Shown: in pieces, positions 44,333 to 52,597 of the stretch
Layout: the number at the start of each line of letters is the position of its first letter
Numbering within the stretch: the first letter of the stretch is position 1
Assembly: GCA_963826145.1 (NCBI GenBank)
Contig: CAWGVW010000001.1
Span: 62,001 to 126,000 of the forward strand
Direction of reading: 5' to 3'
Source: JBGPLJ01 sp963826145
GTDB lineage: Bacteria > Pseudomonadota > Gammaproteobacteria > Steroidobacterales > Steroidobacteraceae
Length of the DNA: 64,000 bases
The notes under the pieces: generated by a model
The model's input: the letters and a program-made list of their open reading frames with translations, nothing else
Databases searched by the model: none
Told to the model about the DNA's origin: nothing
Position numbers and translations under genes: made by a program

Positions 44333-44830
44333 ATGGGCTTCAAGCGCATGTTTCGTCACCTGTCGCAGACGGGGCGCGGTCTAAAATCGGCCTTCGCGCC
44401 AGAAGTGCTCGCGACCATCGAGGATGCGATCCGCCAGAGCGAGACAAGCCACAGCGGTGAGATCCGGTTCGCGATCGAAGGCGCGCTGCATCCCGTGCCC
44501 GTGTGGCGCGGTCTGACGGCGGCCGGGCGCGCTCAGCGTGTATTCGCCGAACTCGACGTCTGGGATACAGCGCAAAACAACGGCGTGCTGATCTATGTGC
44601 TGATGGCAGATCACGCAGTGGAAATTGTCGCGGATCGAGGCTTTGCCGGGCGCGTCGACGGCGCCGAATGGGCGGCCGCCTGTCGCGCGATGGAGAGGGA
44701 ATTCTTACATGGCCGCTATCGAGAAGGGTCCGTGGCGGGCATCGAGGCCGTCAGCAGCCTCATCGCCCGGCATTTCCCGGCGACCGCGAACAATCCCAAC
44801 GAACTGGCGGATCGGCCCGTAGTCCTATGA
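44333..44830 (+). CDS. TPM-domain cytoplasmic protein
   Basis: The 165-residue protein contains a TPM domain without signal peptide: SHSGEIRFAIEGALHPVPVW, then DTAQNNGVLIYVLMADHAVEIVADRGF and a helical C-terminal stretch REGSVAGIEAVSSLIARHFP. It begins at the base after the stop of the exported TPM protein, so translational coupling is likely. Two TPM proteins plus LemA in one run suggest a membrane-associated complex. The same arrangement is seen in other gammaproteobacteria as family knowledge. Confidence 0.85.
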   Translation: MGFKRMFRHLSQTGRGLKSAFAPEVLATIEDAIRQSETSHSGEIRFAIEGALHPVPVWRGLTAAGRAQRVFAELDVWDTAQNNGVLIYVLMADHAVEIVADRGFAGRVDGAEWAAACRAMEREFLHGRYREGSVAGIEAVSSLIARHFPATANNPNELADRPVVL

Positions 44831-44843
44831 AGGACTGCGGCGG

Positions 44844-46100
44844 ATGATGGATAATTCCGGCATGAAAGCCCGATTCGCTTCGACACGCGCTGCCTGCTTC
44901 GTCGGTGGATTGACCCTTGCGAGCGCGCTCGCCGGCTGTTCGCTCTTCGATGTTCCCTGGAGCAAGCACGAGGCGCCGCCGGCGCCGCCAGCATCGGCGC
45001 CCGTCGTGGAAGTGCCGAAAAATCCGCCCACCGCGACGCACAAGTTCCAGTTCGACCCGGCCAAGGACGACGTCGTCGGCTACGTGCAGACGACGACAGC
45101 CACTGCGGACGACACGCTCCCCGACATCGCGCGCCGTTTCGATCTCGGCTACGAGGAAGTGGTCCGCGCGAATCCGGGCGTCGATCCATGGTTGCCGGGC
45201 GTCGGCCGCACGGTCGTGCTGCCGACCCAATTCGTCCTCCCCGAGTCGGTACGCGAGGGCATCGTCATCAACGTGGCGGCGATGCGGATGTATTACTTCC
45301 CGCCGCGCAAGCCCGGCGAGCTGCAGACGGTCTATACGCACCCCGTCGGTATCGGCAAGATCGGCTGGAACACGCCGGAAGGCACCACGAAGGTCATCGC
45401 GAAGGAGAAGGATCCCGTCTGGCGCGTGCCGGACTCGGTGCGCAAGGAACACCTCGAGAACGGCGAAGAGCTGCCGGCGGTCGTGCCGCCGGGCCCGGAC
45501 AATCCGCTCGGCAACCGCAAGTTCACGCTCGCCTGGCCGACCTATCTCATTCACGGAACGAACAAGGCCTATGGTGTCGGCATGCGCTCGAGCCACGGCT
45601 GCATGCGTCTTTATCCGGAAGACGTCGAGCCGCTCTTCGACATGGTACCGATCGGCGCGAAGGTGACCGTCGTCAACCAGCCTTTCCTTTTCGGCTGGCA
45701 TGAAACGGCGATGTATTTCCAGGCCTATGGCGTTTCGCAGGACGACACCAAGAGCTGGCAGCAGGCGGAGAAGAAGCTCCTCAGCCGCACGATGGATGCG
45801 CGTCAGCGCAAGCGCCTGAAGGAACATTCAGCCGACGTGCGCTGGGATGTCGTGAACGCGATGGGCCGCGATCCGCGCGCGGTGGCGGTTCCAGTGACGA
45901 CGCCCGAAGCTTCCGTCGATTCGGTGCTGGCGGCGGCGAAGAAAGTGGACAATATGCTGCCGGCCGGCTCGAACTGGAGCGGCAAGGATGAACTCCTGGT
46001 GAGCGAGCAGCAGTTCGAACAGATGCTTTCAGACCGCGAGCCCGGCTCCGAGGCGGCGCCCGCCGCGCCGGCGAATCCGCCGGCGGCGTCCAATCAATAG
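44844..46100 (+). CDS. L,D-transpeptidase lipoprotein (YkuD) with LysM-like domain
   Basis: The 418-residue lipoprotein (lipobox LAGC) has a LysM-like region at about 75-130 (TLPDIARRFDLGYEEVVRAN) and a YkuD domain at about 140-290, with LIHGTNKAYGVG and the catalytic HGCMRLYP (Cys253, His251). It cross-links peptidoglycan or attaches lipoproteins to it. The C-terminal 120 residues are charged and Ala/Pro-rich. Several start codons occur in the first residues (MMDNSGMKARF); ATG 44844 is the first. It is followed by the second 65-aa gene. Confidence 0.92.
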   Translation: MMDNSGMKARFASTRAACFVGGLTLASALAGCSLFDVPWSKHEAPPAPPASAPVVEVPKNPPTATHKFQFDPAKDDVVGYVQTTTATADDTLPDIARRFDLGYEEVVRANPGVDPWLPGVGRTVVLPTQFVLPESVREGIVINVAAMRMYYFPPRKPGELQTVYTHPVGIGKIGWNTPEGTTKVIAKEKDPVWRVPDSVRKEHLENGEELPAVVPPGPDNPLGNRKFTLAWPTYLIHGTNKAYGVGMRSSHGCMRLYPEDVEPLFDMVPIGAKVTVVNQPFLFGWHETAMYFQAYGVSQDDTKSWQQAEKKLLSRTMDARQRKRLKEHSADVRWDVVNAMGRDPRAVAVPVTTPEASVDSVLAAAKKVDNMLPAGSNWSGKDELLVSEQQFEQMLSDREPGSEAAPAAPANPPAASNQ

Positions 46101-46172
46101 GGCGGCCTCGGGCAGGGGCTTGCAACCTGCTGGCGGAACCCCCATGCGAGGGTCGGGTCACACGAGAGCAGA

Positions 46173-46370
46173 ATGAACAGCAAGTTCTATACTTCATTTG
46201 TCGTCGAGACGCCGGGCGCCGATCCGGAGCGTCAGTTCACGGGCATCATCGAGCTGCGCGGCCACGGCGAGGAACCGCCCGATGCCGATGAAATCGGCCA
46301 GCTTCTCGCGCAAAAGCTCAATCTCGAATCGAGCCGGGTCCGCGTGCTGACCTGGTCGCGCCTGCACTGA
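46173..46370 (+). CDS. 65-residue protein of a small paralogous family (WSRLH end), copy 2
   Basis: The product of ATG 46173 has the same length as the 39547 protein and a matching end (VRVLTWSRLH). Shared features are NSKFYTSF versus VKYYTHF, FTGIIELRG versus FSGVVELNR and LLAQKLNLESSRVRVL versus ILARSLDIDLDDIRIL. It lies 72 bases after the transpeptidase stop. Two copies in 7 kb indicate a local gene family in this genome. Function unknown. Confidence 0.75.
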   Translation: MNSKFYTSFVVETPGADPERQFTGIIELRGHGEEPPDADEIGQLLAQKLNLESSRVRVLTWSRLH

Positions 46371-46377
46371 CCGTCGC

Positions 46378-46542
46378 GTGACTGAACCTCTGTCGGAGTG
46401 GCTGCGCGTGATGCTCGATGAGATCACGCGCAAACGTCTTGATGCCGAGCGTGCCGGCGCCGAAGCGCAAACCCGCGCCAGTGAAGAGTCGGCCGCGGCG
46501 CATGCGGTCAAACATCGGGACGCAGGTCGGCCCAAAAGCTGA
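46378..46542 (+). CDS. Candidate 54-residue small protein
   Basis: A GTG at 46378 opens a 54-codon frame (TEPLSEWLRVMLDEITRKRL at the start, ending AGRPKS) that closes 7 bases before the rhomboid start. Codon bias fits the genome and the peptide is a plausible charged amphipathic helix. There is no strong ribosome binding site and no family match. It could instead be 5' leader sequence for the rhomboid gene. Confidence 0.4.
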   Translation: MTEPLSEWLRVMLDEITRKRLDAERAGAEAQTRASEESAAAHAVKHRDAGRPKS

Positions 46543-46549
46543 CCGGGCC

Positions 46550-47236
46550 ATGATTCCGCTTCGCGACGACAATCCCACGCGGATCATTCCGATCGTCAAC
46601 TACGGACTGATCGGACTCTGCGTCCTCGCCTTTCTATGGCAGCTCACACTCGGTGACGAGGGAGGCCAGCGCGCCATCTTCGCACTCGGTGTCATCCCGG
46701 CGGTGCTGCTCGGCGACGCGCAATTGCCGCCGGAGATTGGCGGCGTGCCGGCGCCCCTCTCCATCCTGACGTCGATGTTCCTGCACGGCGGCTGGATGCA
46801 TCTCATCGGCAACATGCTCTATCTCTGGATCTTCGGCGACAACATCGAAGAGGCCATGGGGCGAGTGAAGTACCTGCTGTTCTACGTCCTCTGCGGAACG
46901 GTCGCCGCGCTTTCCCAGGCGTTGCCGGATCCAGATTCGCAAGTGCCGATGATCGGCGCGAGCGGCGCCATTTCCGGCGTGCTCGGCGCCTACCTGATGC
47001 TTTTCCCGCACGCGCGCGTGCTCACGCTGATTCCACTCGGGCTTGCGACCCAGGTTGTCCGGATCCCGGCGATCTGGGTGCTGCTCCTGTGGTTCGGGCT
47101 GCAACTCCTGAGCACCGCCCTCGGCGGCGAAGGCGGCGTCGCGTTTTCCGCGCACATCGGCGGCTTCATCGCCGGCGTTGTCCTCATCGGCCTCTTCAAG
47201 CGCCGCTCGGTGCCGTTCGGATTCTCGCGTCGCTAG
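46550..47236 (+). CDS. Rhomboid-family intramembrane serine protease
   Basis: The 228-residue protein has six or seven membrane helices. The catalytic Ser lies in GASGAISGVLGAYL and the His in AHIGGFIAGVVLIG; the first-loop WMHLIGNMLYLWIFGDN block is also conserved. Rhomboids cut transmembrane segments of other proteins. Start ATG 46550 has been chosen because earlier frames read through the small open frame upstream. Its end overlaps the convergent transporter gene by 4 bases, so no intergenic hairpin fits there. Confidence 0.93.
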   Translation: MIPLRDDNPTRIIPIVNYGLIGLCVLAFLWQLTLGDEGGQRAIFALGVIPAVLLGDAQLPPEIGGVPAPLSILTSMFLHGGWMHLIGNMLYLWIFGDNIEEAMGRVKYLLFYVLCGTVAALSQALPDPDSQVPMIGASGAISGVLGAYLMLFPHARVLTLIPLGLATQVVRIPAIWVLLLWFGLQLLSTALGGEGGVAFSAHIGGFIAGVVLIGLFKRRSVPFGFSRR

Positions 47237-48189
47237 CCAGGCGCGCGACGGCTTCCGAGCGCGCTCACGACGGAGCCCGCGACGACGGCGAAGGCGCCAA
47301 TCACAGCGAGGCCGTTGAGCGATTCCGGTCGCAGGAGCCCGGGCCAGAGGTGCTGGGTGAGCCACATGGCGCAGAGCGTGAAGATGGGTCCCGTCGCGAG
47401 AACGGCGCCCACGCGCGAAACCTCCCAGTGCTCGAGTGCTGCCGCGAAGGCGCCATAGCCCGCCAGCGTGTTGAAACAACAATAGGCGACCGCGATCAGC
47501 TGCGCCGGCGCCGCGTGGCGCAGCCCCGTCAGGTCGATCAACGGCAGCATGGCAACCGTCGCGCCCACGTAGATCAGCCAGAGGATCTGCTGCGCGCCGA
47601 GCGCGCGTAGCAGCAGCTTCTGGGCGATGCCGTACGCTGCCCAGACAACGGAAGCGAGCACCAGCAGCAGCACGCCGATGAAATAGCGGCCGTTCAGGGT
47701 TGCGATCTCCTCGAGCCGCTGATTGAAGAAGAGCAGGAGACCTGCGATCAGCACGCCGAGGCCAAGCTGCTGCGCGGTGCCAAGCCGCTCGCGCATGAAC
47801 ACGACGCCGCCGAGGAGCAGAAACATGGGGGCGAGCTGGATCACCGTCTGGTTGACGGTGGGCGAGGCGTACCCGAGTGCATACGCATAAAGCAGGTAAT
47901 TCCCGATGATTCCTGCCAGTGAAACCACGAGCAGCAGCCAGACTCGGGGCTCCAGCCCCTTGAGCTTTGGGAGTGCACCGCGCACTGCGAGCCAGCCGCC
48001 CAGGATGAGAGCCGACACGAGGAAGCGCATCCAACTGACGGTTTCCGGGTCGAACTGCACGAACGCGATTTCGAGCCCGATCGGCAGCGTACTCCAGACA
48101 AGCGAGGTCGCGAGCGCCAGCACGAACCCGAGCTTCCATCGACCTGAAACCTGGTGCACGACATCCCTCCGCCAGCGTGTGCCGTGCAT
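47233..48189 (-). CDS. EamA/DMT-family transporter
   Basis: The 318-residue protein has ten predicted membrane helices in two EamA repeats, with SWMRFLVSALILGGWLA in repeat one and VWAAYGIAQKLLLRALGAQQ in repeat two. DMT proteins export amino acids, nucleotide sugars or drugs; the substrate is unknown. The first codons could start later (GTG about 33 bases downstream). It is divergent from the tail sheath gene, with a gap of 40 bases holding little room for more than short promoters. Confidence 0.88.
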   Translation of the reverse strand: MHGTRWRRDVVHQVSGRWKLGFVLALATSLVWSTLPIGLEIAFVQFDPETVSWMRFLVSALILGGWLAVRGALPKLKGLEPRVWLLLVVSLAGIIGNYLLYAYALGYASPTVNQTVIQLAPMFLLLGGVVFMRERLGTAQQLGLGVLIAGLLLFFNQRLEEIATLNGRYFIGVLLLVLASVVWAAYGIAQKLLLRALGAQQILWLIYVGATVAMLPLIDLTGLRHAAPAQLIAVAYCCFNTLAGYGAFAAALEHWEVSRVGAVLATGPIFTLCAMWLTQHLWPGLLRPESLNGLAVIGAFAVVAGSVVSALGSRRAPG

Positions 48190-48229
48190 ATGCTACAGTC
48201 CTCCGCGAATTCTTCCCGCCGGGAAAAGC

Positions 48230-49864
48230 ATGGCCGAATTGCTCACTCCGGGCATACAGGTCGCCGAACAGTCCGGGCCCGATCACGCGATCCGACGCGC
48301 GAGCACGGCTGTCACCGCATTCGTCGGCCGCGCGCTGCGCGGCCCCTGCAACCAGCCGGTTCCACTTACAAGCTTCGCCGACTTCCAGCGTCACTTCGGC
48401 GGACTGTGGCAGCCGTCCATGCTCGGCTACGCCGTCGAGCAGTTCTTCGAGAACGGCGGGCGCGAGGCGCTCGTCGTGCGGATCCCGACCGGCGCACGCC
48501 CGAAGACGCTCACGCTGCCGGCCGCGCACGAGGCGCTGACGCTCGAGGCGCTGTGTCCCGGCACGCGCGAGTACCTGCGCGCTTCGATCGACTACGACAG
48601 CATTGGTGAGAACGAGGCGGACCGCTTCAACCTCGTGGTGCAACGGATCCGCACGCCAGGCTCGGAGTTCATCGACGAGCAGGAAATCTACCGGCGCCTG
48701 TCGATCGATCCGGCGAGTGGCCGCAACTACGTGCCTATCGCGCTCGCCGATTCGCTGCTCGTGCGCATGGTCGGCGAGATGTCATCGGTGCGGCCGGACC
48801 GGACGCTCCATCCGCACGGACGGCTCGCGGGCTACGTGCAGTCGAATCCGGACGGCGACGATGGCGCGGCGCCGACGGACTACGACATCATCGGTTCCGC
48901 GGTCGATGGCACGGGACTTCACGCCCTGCGCGCGGCTGACGGCTTCAATTTTCTCTGCATTCCGCCACTCACGCGCGATACGGATATGGGCCCGAGCGCG
49001 CTCATGGTCGCGGCGCGGCTTTGCCGGGAGCGGCGCGCGATGCTCATCGTCGACCCACCGGCCGAGTGGACGACCGCCGACGAAGCCGTCACGGGCATGC
49101 GCAACTGGTACTTCGCAAGTCAGAACGCGCTGATGTACTTCCCGCGCCTCGTGGCGTACGACCGGCTGCGAGGGCGACACGAAACCTTTGCACCGAGCGG
49201 CGCGGTGGCGGGCGTGCTGGCGCGGCTCGATGAGACCTGGCCCGTGTGGTCGCCGGCGGAAGGCGACGATGCATTGCTGCGAACAGGGTACCGGCCGCTC
49301 TTTGCCGTGGGAGAGCAGGATCGCGTGCGCCTCGCGCAGGTTGGCCTCAACACGCTTCAAGCCATGCGCTCGAGCGTGCGGCTCGGCCTGAGTCCCCGCA
49401 CGCTCTGTGGCCCATCGGCCGAATCACCGGACTGGAAGTACGTCTCCGCGCGTCGGCTGTCGCTCTTCATCGAGCAATCGATTGAACAGGGCACGCGCTG
49501 GATGGTGTTCGAAACGAACGGGCCGGATCTGTGGAAGCGTGCGCGCACCCGGGTCGAGGAATTCATGGCGGGGCTTGAAGCTGCCGGCGCTTTTATCGGC
49601 AGCAACCCGGGCGAAGCCTATTTCGTGATCTGCGACGAACGCCTGAACGACGGCAGCCCGGAGCTCGTCGGGCGCGTGCGCCTGCTGGTTGGCTATGCCG
49701 CGGCGAGGCCCGGGGACTACCACACCTACCTCTTCACGCATAGCGCCGCTGGCAGCCGAACGGAGCGCGTGAGTTACAACCGGCTGCTCTCGCAGAGCTA
49801 TTGCCTGGACGCCGACGAACCCGAGTACGACACGACCATTCGCATCCGCGCCCTGCAAGCCTAA
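48230..49864 (+). CDS. Contractile tail sheath-like protein, isolated from other tail genes
   Basis: The 544-residue protein matches the tail sheath family. N-terminal: LLTPGIQVAEQSGPDHAIRR, TAVTAFVGRALRGPCNQPVP and FENGGREALVVRIPT. C-terminal: the conserved sheath block WKYVSARRLSLFIEQSIEQG, RWMVFETNGPDLW and an ending FMAGLEAAGAFIGSNPG. In phages, pyocins and extracellular injection systems the sheath contracts around an inner tube. Here no tube, baseplate, spike, chaperone or lysis gene is nearby: upstream is a divergent DMT transporter and downstream is a hairpin and a DUF4442 gene. It may be a remnant, a domesticated gene or part of a system encoded elsewhere. Confidence 0.88.
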   Translation: MAELLTPGIQVAEQSGPDHAIRRASTAVTAFVGRALRGPCNQPVPLTSFADFQRHFGGLWQPSMLGYAVEQFFENGGREALVVRIPTGARPKTLTLPAAHEALTLEALCPGTREYLRASIDYDSIGENEADRFNLVVQRIRTPGSEFIDEQEIYRRLSIDPASGRNYVPIALADSLLVRMVGEMSSVRPDRTLHPHGRLAGYVQSNPDGDDGAAPTDYDIIGSAVDGTGLHALRAADGFNFLCIPPLTRDTDMGPSALMVAARLCRERRAMLIVDPPAEWTTADEAVTGMRNWYFASQNALMYFPRLVAYDRLRGRHETFAPSGAVAGVLARLDETWPVWSPAEGDDALLRTGYRPLFAVGEQDRVRLAQVGLNTLQAMRSSVRLGLSPRTLCGPSAESPDWKYVSARRLSLFIEQSIEQGTRWMVFETNGPDLWKRARTRVEEFMAGLEAAGAFIGSNPGEAYFVICDERLNDGSPELVGRVRLLVGYAAARPGDYHTYLFTHSAAGSRTERVSYNRLLSQSYCLDADEPEYDTTIRIRALQA

Positions 49865-49939
49865 GATTAGGAAAAGGGGACAGATTTATTTTCCGCTCCG
49901 GCTCCGCGGAAAATAAATCTGTCCCCTTTTCCTAATCTT
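49863..49939. repeat. GGGGACAGATTTATTTT hairpin with 34-bp arms
   Basis: Arms 49863-49896 and 49906-49939 are perfect over 34 bp, including AGGAAAAGGGGACAGATTTA, with a 9-base loop. The sheath stop overlaps the start of the left arm and the stop of the convergent DUF4442 gene (49932-49934) is within the right arm, so the element contains both gene ends. Confidence 0.95.
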
Positions 49940-50402
49940 TCCCTTTTTTCGCCGAGATGTGCATCGTGATCACGGCGCGCACGACTTCCTTGCCGTCCGT
50001 GTCGACCGCCGTCACCGGCACGCCGACGTTCTCCCCGGCTAACCAGTCCGTCTTGTCCAGGCGGGCGGTTGCCGTTACGTCGGTCTTGGCTTTGCTCAAG
50101 TACTCGATCGTCATGCCCCGCGGAATCCAGCGCAGGTGCGCCGGCAGGGTCGCCTCCATCAGCATGCCGGCGCACAGTTCGCAGAGATTGCCGATCGCGA
50201 GCGCATGCACTGTGCGGATGTGGTTGAGAACGCCGCGACGCTTGCGCATCGAAACCTGGCAGAAGCCCGGCCGCAGGTCATGGAAGCGCGGCTCGATGGT
50301 CGAGAAGTACGGCGCATTGAGACAAATGATCTCCGCGAACAGCCACTTGCCAAGCGGGCGGCGGGACAGGCGTTCATAAAGGTTCAGCGCGCGGCTGGCC
50401 AT
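49932..50402 (-). CDS. DUF4442 hotdog-fold thioesterase-like protein
   Basis: The 156-residue protein has the DUF4442 pattern of PaaI-like hotdog proteins: LRPGFCQVSMRKRRGVLNHI, the helix AIGNLCELCAGMLMEATLPA, and the strands RGMTIEYLSKAKTDVTATAR. Members are proposed acyl-CoA thioesterases. The stop codon is in the type B hairpin. Upstream is a divergent gene start region for the DUF559 gene. Confidence 0.88.
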   Translation of the reverse strand: MASRALNLYERLSRRPLGKWLFAEIICLNAPYFSTIEPRFHDLRPGFCQVSMRKRRGVLNHIRTVHALAIGNLCELCAGMLMEATLPAHLRWIPRGMTIEYLSKAKTDVTATARLDKTDWLAGENVGVPVTAVDTDGKEVVRAVITMHISAKKGKD

Positions 50403-50531
50403 GAGCTTGAGTACGCCTCGAGTCGATGGGCTTCAGCGCGTAATTCTACAGAGCCGCAGGCTTTCGGCATCGGCGAATGCAAGCGCGCGGGGCAAACTCT
50501 CGCCGGCAGCCAACCGAGGAGTCACAAGGAC

Positions 50532-50936
50532 GTGCGTACCCTGCGGAAACTGTTTGGCCTCGCCCCGGGCCGTCGAGCGTCGATACGCGGGCACCGGCCG
50601 GCCGGCGCAGCGCCTGCAAACCGCCGCCGGATGGCTGCGGCAGACACCCTGTCCTCGCTGCTGAAATCACGCGAGTTTCGCGAATGGCGGTTTCGCCGCC
50701 AGCATCCGCTCGGACCCTTCGTCGTCGACTTCGTGTGCGTCGAGCAGGCGCTCGTCATCGAACTCGCTGCGGAATCAACCGGCGACTGGCAGGAGAAGCG
50801 TCGTCATTTCCTGGAGCAGCTCGGGTATCGCGTATTGTGGTTCGCCGCCGCGGATGTGCTCGAAGATCTGCGGCAGGTTCGCCAGTCCATCAGCCGGTGC
50901 CTACAACAAATCGGGTCAGACCCGGGTGGGGTCTGA
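50532..50936 (+). CDS. DUF559 family endonuclease-like protein, short
   Basis: The 134-residue product starts at GTG 50532 after AAGGA. It has the DUF559/VSR-like core: REFREWRFRRQHPLGPFVVD, then FVCVEQALVIELAAES and FLEQLGYRVLWFAAADVLED. The family folds like Vsr-type endonucleases (PD-(D/E)XK); the Asp/Glu after FVVD and IEL fit. The usual N-terminal leader of DUF559 proteins (LRRNQTDAE) is degenerate here (ANRRRMAAADTLSSL). Its C-terminal SDPGGV comes from a GGGTCAGACCC palindrome. Confidence 0.7.
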   Translation: MRTLRKLFGLAPGRRASIRGHRPAGAAPANRRRMAAADTLSSLLKSREFREWRFRRQHPLGPFVVDFVCVEQALVIELAAESTGDWQEKRRHFLEQLGYRVLWFAAADVLEDLRQVRQSISRCLQQIGSDPGGV

Positions 50937-50940
50937 CCCC
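50913..50940. repeat. Short GGGTCAGACC palindrome between DUF559 and M48 genes
   Basis: GGGTCAGACC (50913-50922) pairs with GGTCTGACCC (50930-50939). The 3' end of the DUF559 gene is inside it. The motif relates to the GGGG(T/A)CAGA hairpins. Confidence 0.75.
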
Positions 50941-50962
50941 ATTTTCTCCTAGAATCGGGTGC

Positions 50963-52513
50963 ATGCTTCGTACCCGACTCGTCGTTTTCGCTGTCGCCCT
51001 GCTCGTCGCCTGCGGCGTCAACCCCGTCACCGGCAAGAAGGAGTTGACTCTCGTCGGCACGGAGACCGAGCTCAAGATCGGCGCGGAGAACTATGTCCCC
51101 TCGCGCCAGATGCAGGGTGGGGATCTCACGGTCGATCCGGAACTCACGCGCTACGTGAACGACATCGGGCAGAAGCTCGGTAAGGTTTCGGATCGGCAGC
51201 TGCCTTACGAATTCACAGTCCTCAACAACTCCGTGCCGAACGCCTGGGCATTGCCCGGCGGCAAGATCGCGGTCAATCGGGGCCTCCTCACGCAGCTCAA
51301 CAGCGAGGCGGAACTTGCCGCGGTGCTCGGCCATGAAATCACGCACGCCGCCGCCCGGCACGGCGCAAAGAGCATGGAGCGGGGCATGTTGATGCAGGGC
51401 GCGGTCATCGCGCTTGCGGTCGGCGCGCACGACAACCAGTACGCGAACTTGATCGTCGGCGGCGCGCAGGTGGGTGCCCAGCTCGTCACGCAGCGCTACG
51501 GCCGCGACGCCGAACTCGAGGCCGACCATTACGGCATGGTCTACATGAAACGGGCGGGCTACGACCCGGGCGCGGCGGTCGATCTGCAGCAGACCTTCGT
51601 CAAGCTCGAGCAGGGCAAGAAGGCGGGCTGGATCGACGGCATGTTCGCGAGTCACCCGCCCTCGCAGGAACGCGTTGACAAGAATCGCGAAACCGCCGCG
51701 AAGCTCGGAGCCGGCGGCGATCTGGGGCGCGAGCGTTTTCAAAACGCGATGGCGAACCTGCGTCGCGATGACGGCGCCTACAAGAAATACGACGAGGGTG
51801 TCGAGGCTCTCAGCAAGGGTGATGCTGCAAAGGCGCTCGGCCTCGCGCAGGAAGCAGCGAAGATCGAACCGCGCGAAGGAAAATTCGCGGAACTGATGGG
51901 TGACGTCGAGCTCAAGCGCAAGAACTACCAGGCCGCGATCGATCACTACCAGCGCTCGCTCGCGCTGAACGGCAGTTACTTCAAGCCGTACCTGCAAAGT
52001 GCGATCGCGCGCTACCAGCTCGGCGATCGTGAGCAGGCGAAGCCGCTGTTTGCGAAGAGCATGGAACTCCTCCCCACGGCAACTGCGGCTTATTACCTCG
52101 GCCGCTATGCGCAGGATGCGGGCGACACCGAGGGGGCCCTCAAGTACTTCCAGATGGCTGCAACTTCCGAGTCGGACATCGGCAAGGAGTCGGGCAGGCA
52201 GGTCGCGATTCTCGATCTGCCGCGCAATCCCGGCAATTACCTTGCGGCGGAGGCGCGCATCGACAAGAACGGGCAGGTGCTGATCGCAATCCAGAACCGC
52301 GCACAGGTTCCGGTCCGCGCGGTCGAGCTGCGAGTCGCGATCACGAACTCGGCGGGACAGGCGCTTCAAGGCCCGGTGCGTCTGACCTCGGGCAGCAAGA
52401 CGATCGCCGCCGGCCAGATCATCGAAATCCCGACTGGCCTCGGCCCGGTCACCACTCAAGCGCAGCTGGCCGCCGTCCGCTGGCAGTTCGACAAGGCCGC
52501 CGTCGCGCAGTAG
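50963..52513 (+). CDS. M48-family metallopeptidase with TPR repeats (BepA/YfgC-like)
   Basis: The 516-residue lipoprotein (lipobox VACG, Cys17) has HEITH zinc motif H124-E125-x3-H128 and downstream ELEADHYG with the third ligand. C-terminal residues 300-420 form TPR-like repeats (ALGLAQEAAKIEPREGKFAE). This is the BepA/YfgC family, which helps assemble or degrade outer membrane proteins such as LptD. TAGAAT at 50950-50955 lies 7 bases before ATG 50963. It ends in the third GGGGACAGA hairpin. Confidence 0.93.
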   Translation: MLRTRLVVFAVALLVACGVNPVTGKKELTLVGTETELKIGAENYVPSRQMQGGDLTVDPELTRYVNDIGQKLGKVSDRQLPYEFTVLNNSVPNAWALPGGKIAVNRGLLTQLNSEAELAAVLGHEITHAAARHGAKSMERGMLMQGAVIALAVGAHDNQYANLIVGGAQVGAQLVTQRYGRDAELEADHYGMVYMKRAGYDPGAAVDLQQTFVKLEQGKKAGWIDGMFASHPPSQERVDKNRETAAKLGAGGDLGRERFQNAMANLRRDDGAYKKYDEGVEALSKGDAAKALGLAQEAAKIEPREGKFAELMGDVELKRKNYQAAIDHYQRSLALNGSYFKPYLQSAIARYQLGDREQAKPLFAKSMELLPTATAAYYLGRYAQDAGDTEGALKYFQMAATSESDIGKESGRQVAILDLPRNPGNYLAAEARIDKNGQVLIAIQNRAQVPVRAVELRVAITNSAGQALQGPVRLTSGSKTIAAGQIIEIPTGLGPVTTQAQLAAVRWQFDKAAVAQ

Positions 52514-52597
52514 AGAAAAAGGGGACAGATTTATTTTTCTCCGAATCTGATGCAAACGCCCAGATTCGGAGAAAAATAAATCTGTCCCCTTTTTCTC
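52513..52597. repeat. GGGGACAGATTTATTTTT hairpin with 37-bp arms
   Basis: Arms 52513-52549 and 52561-52597 are perfect over 37 bp (GAGAAAAAGGGGACAGATTT...), the longest in the window, with an 11-base loop. It begins at the last base of the M48 stop codon and ends the base before the stop of the convergent patatin gene. Confidence 0.96.

Noticed and set aside
46634..48643. A 669-codon minus-strand frame over the rhomboid, transporter and sheath region
   Set aside because: It crosses three well-supported genes; composition is shadow-like.
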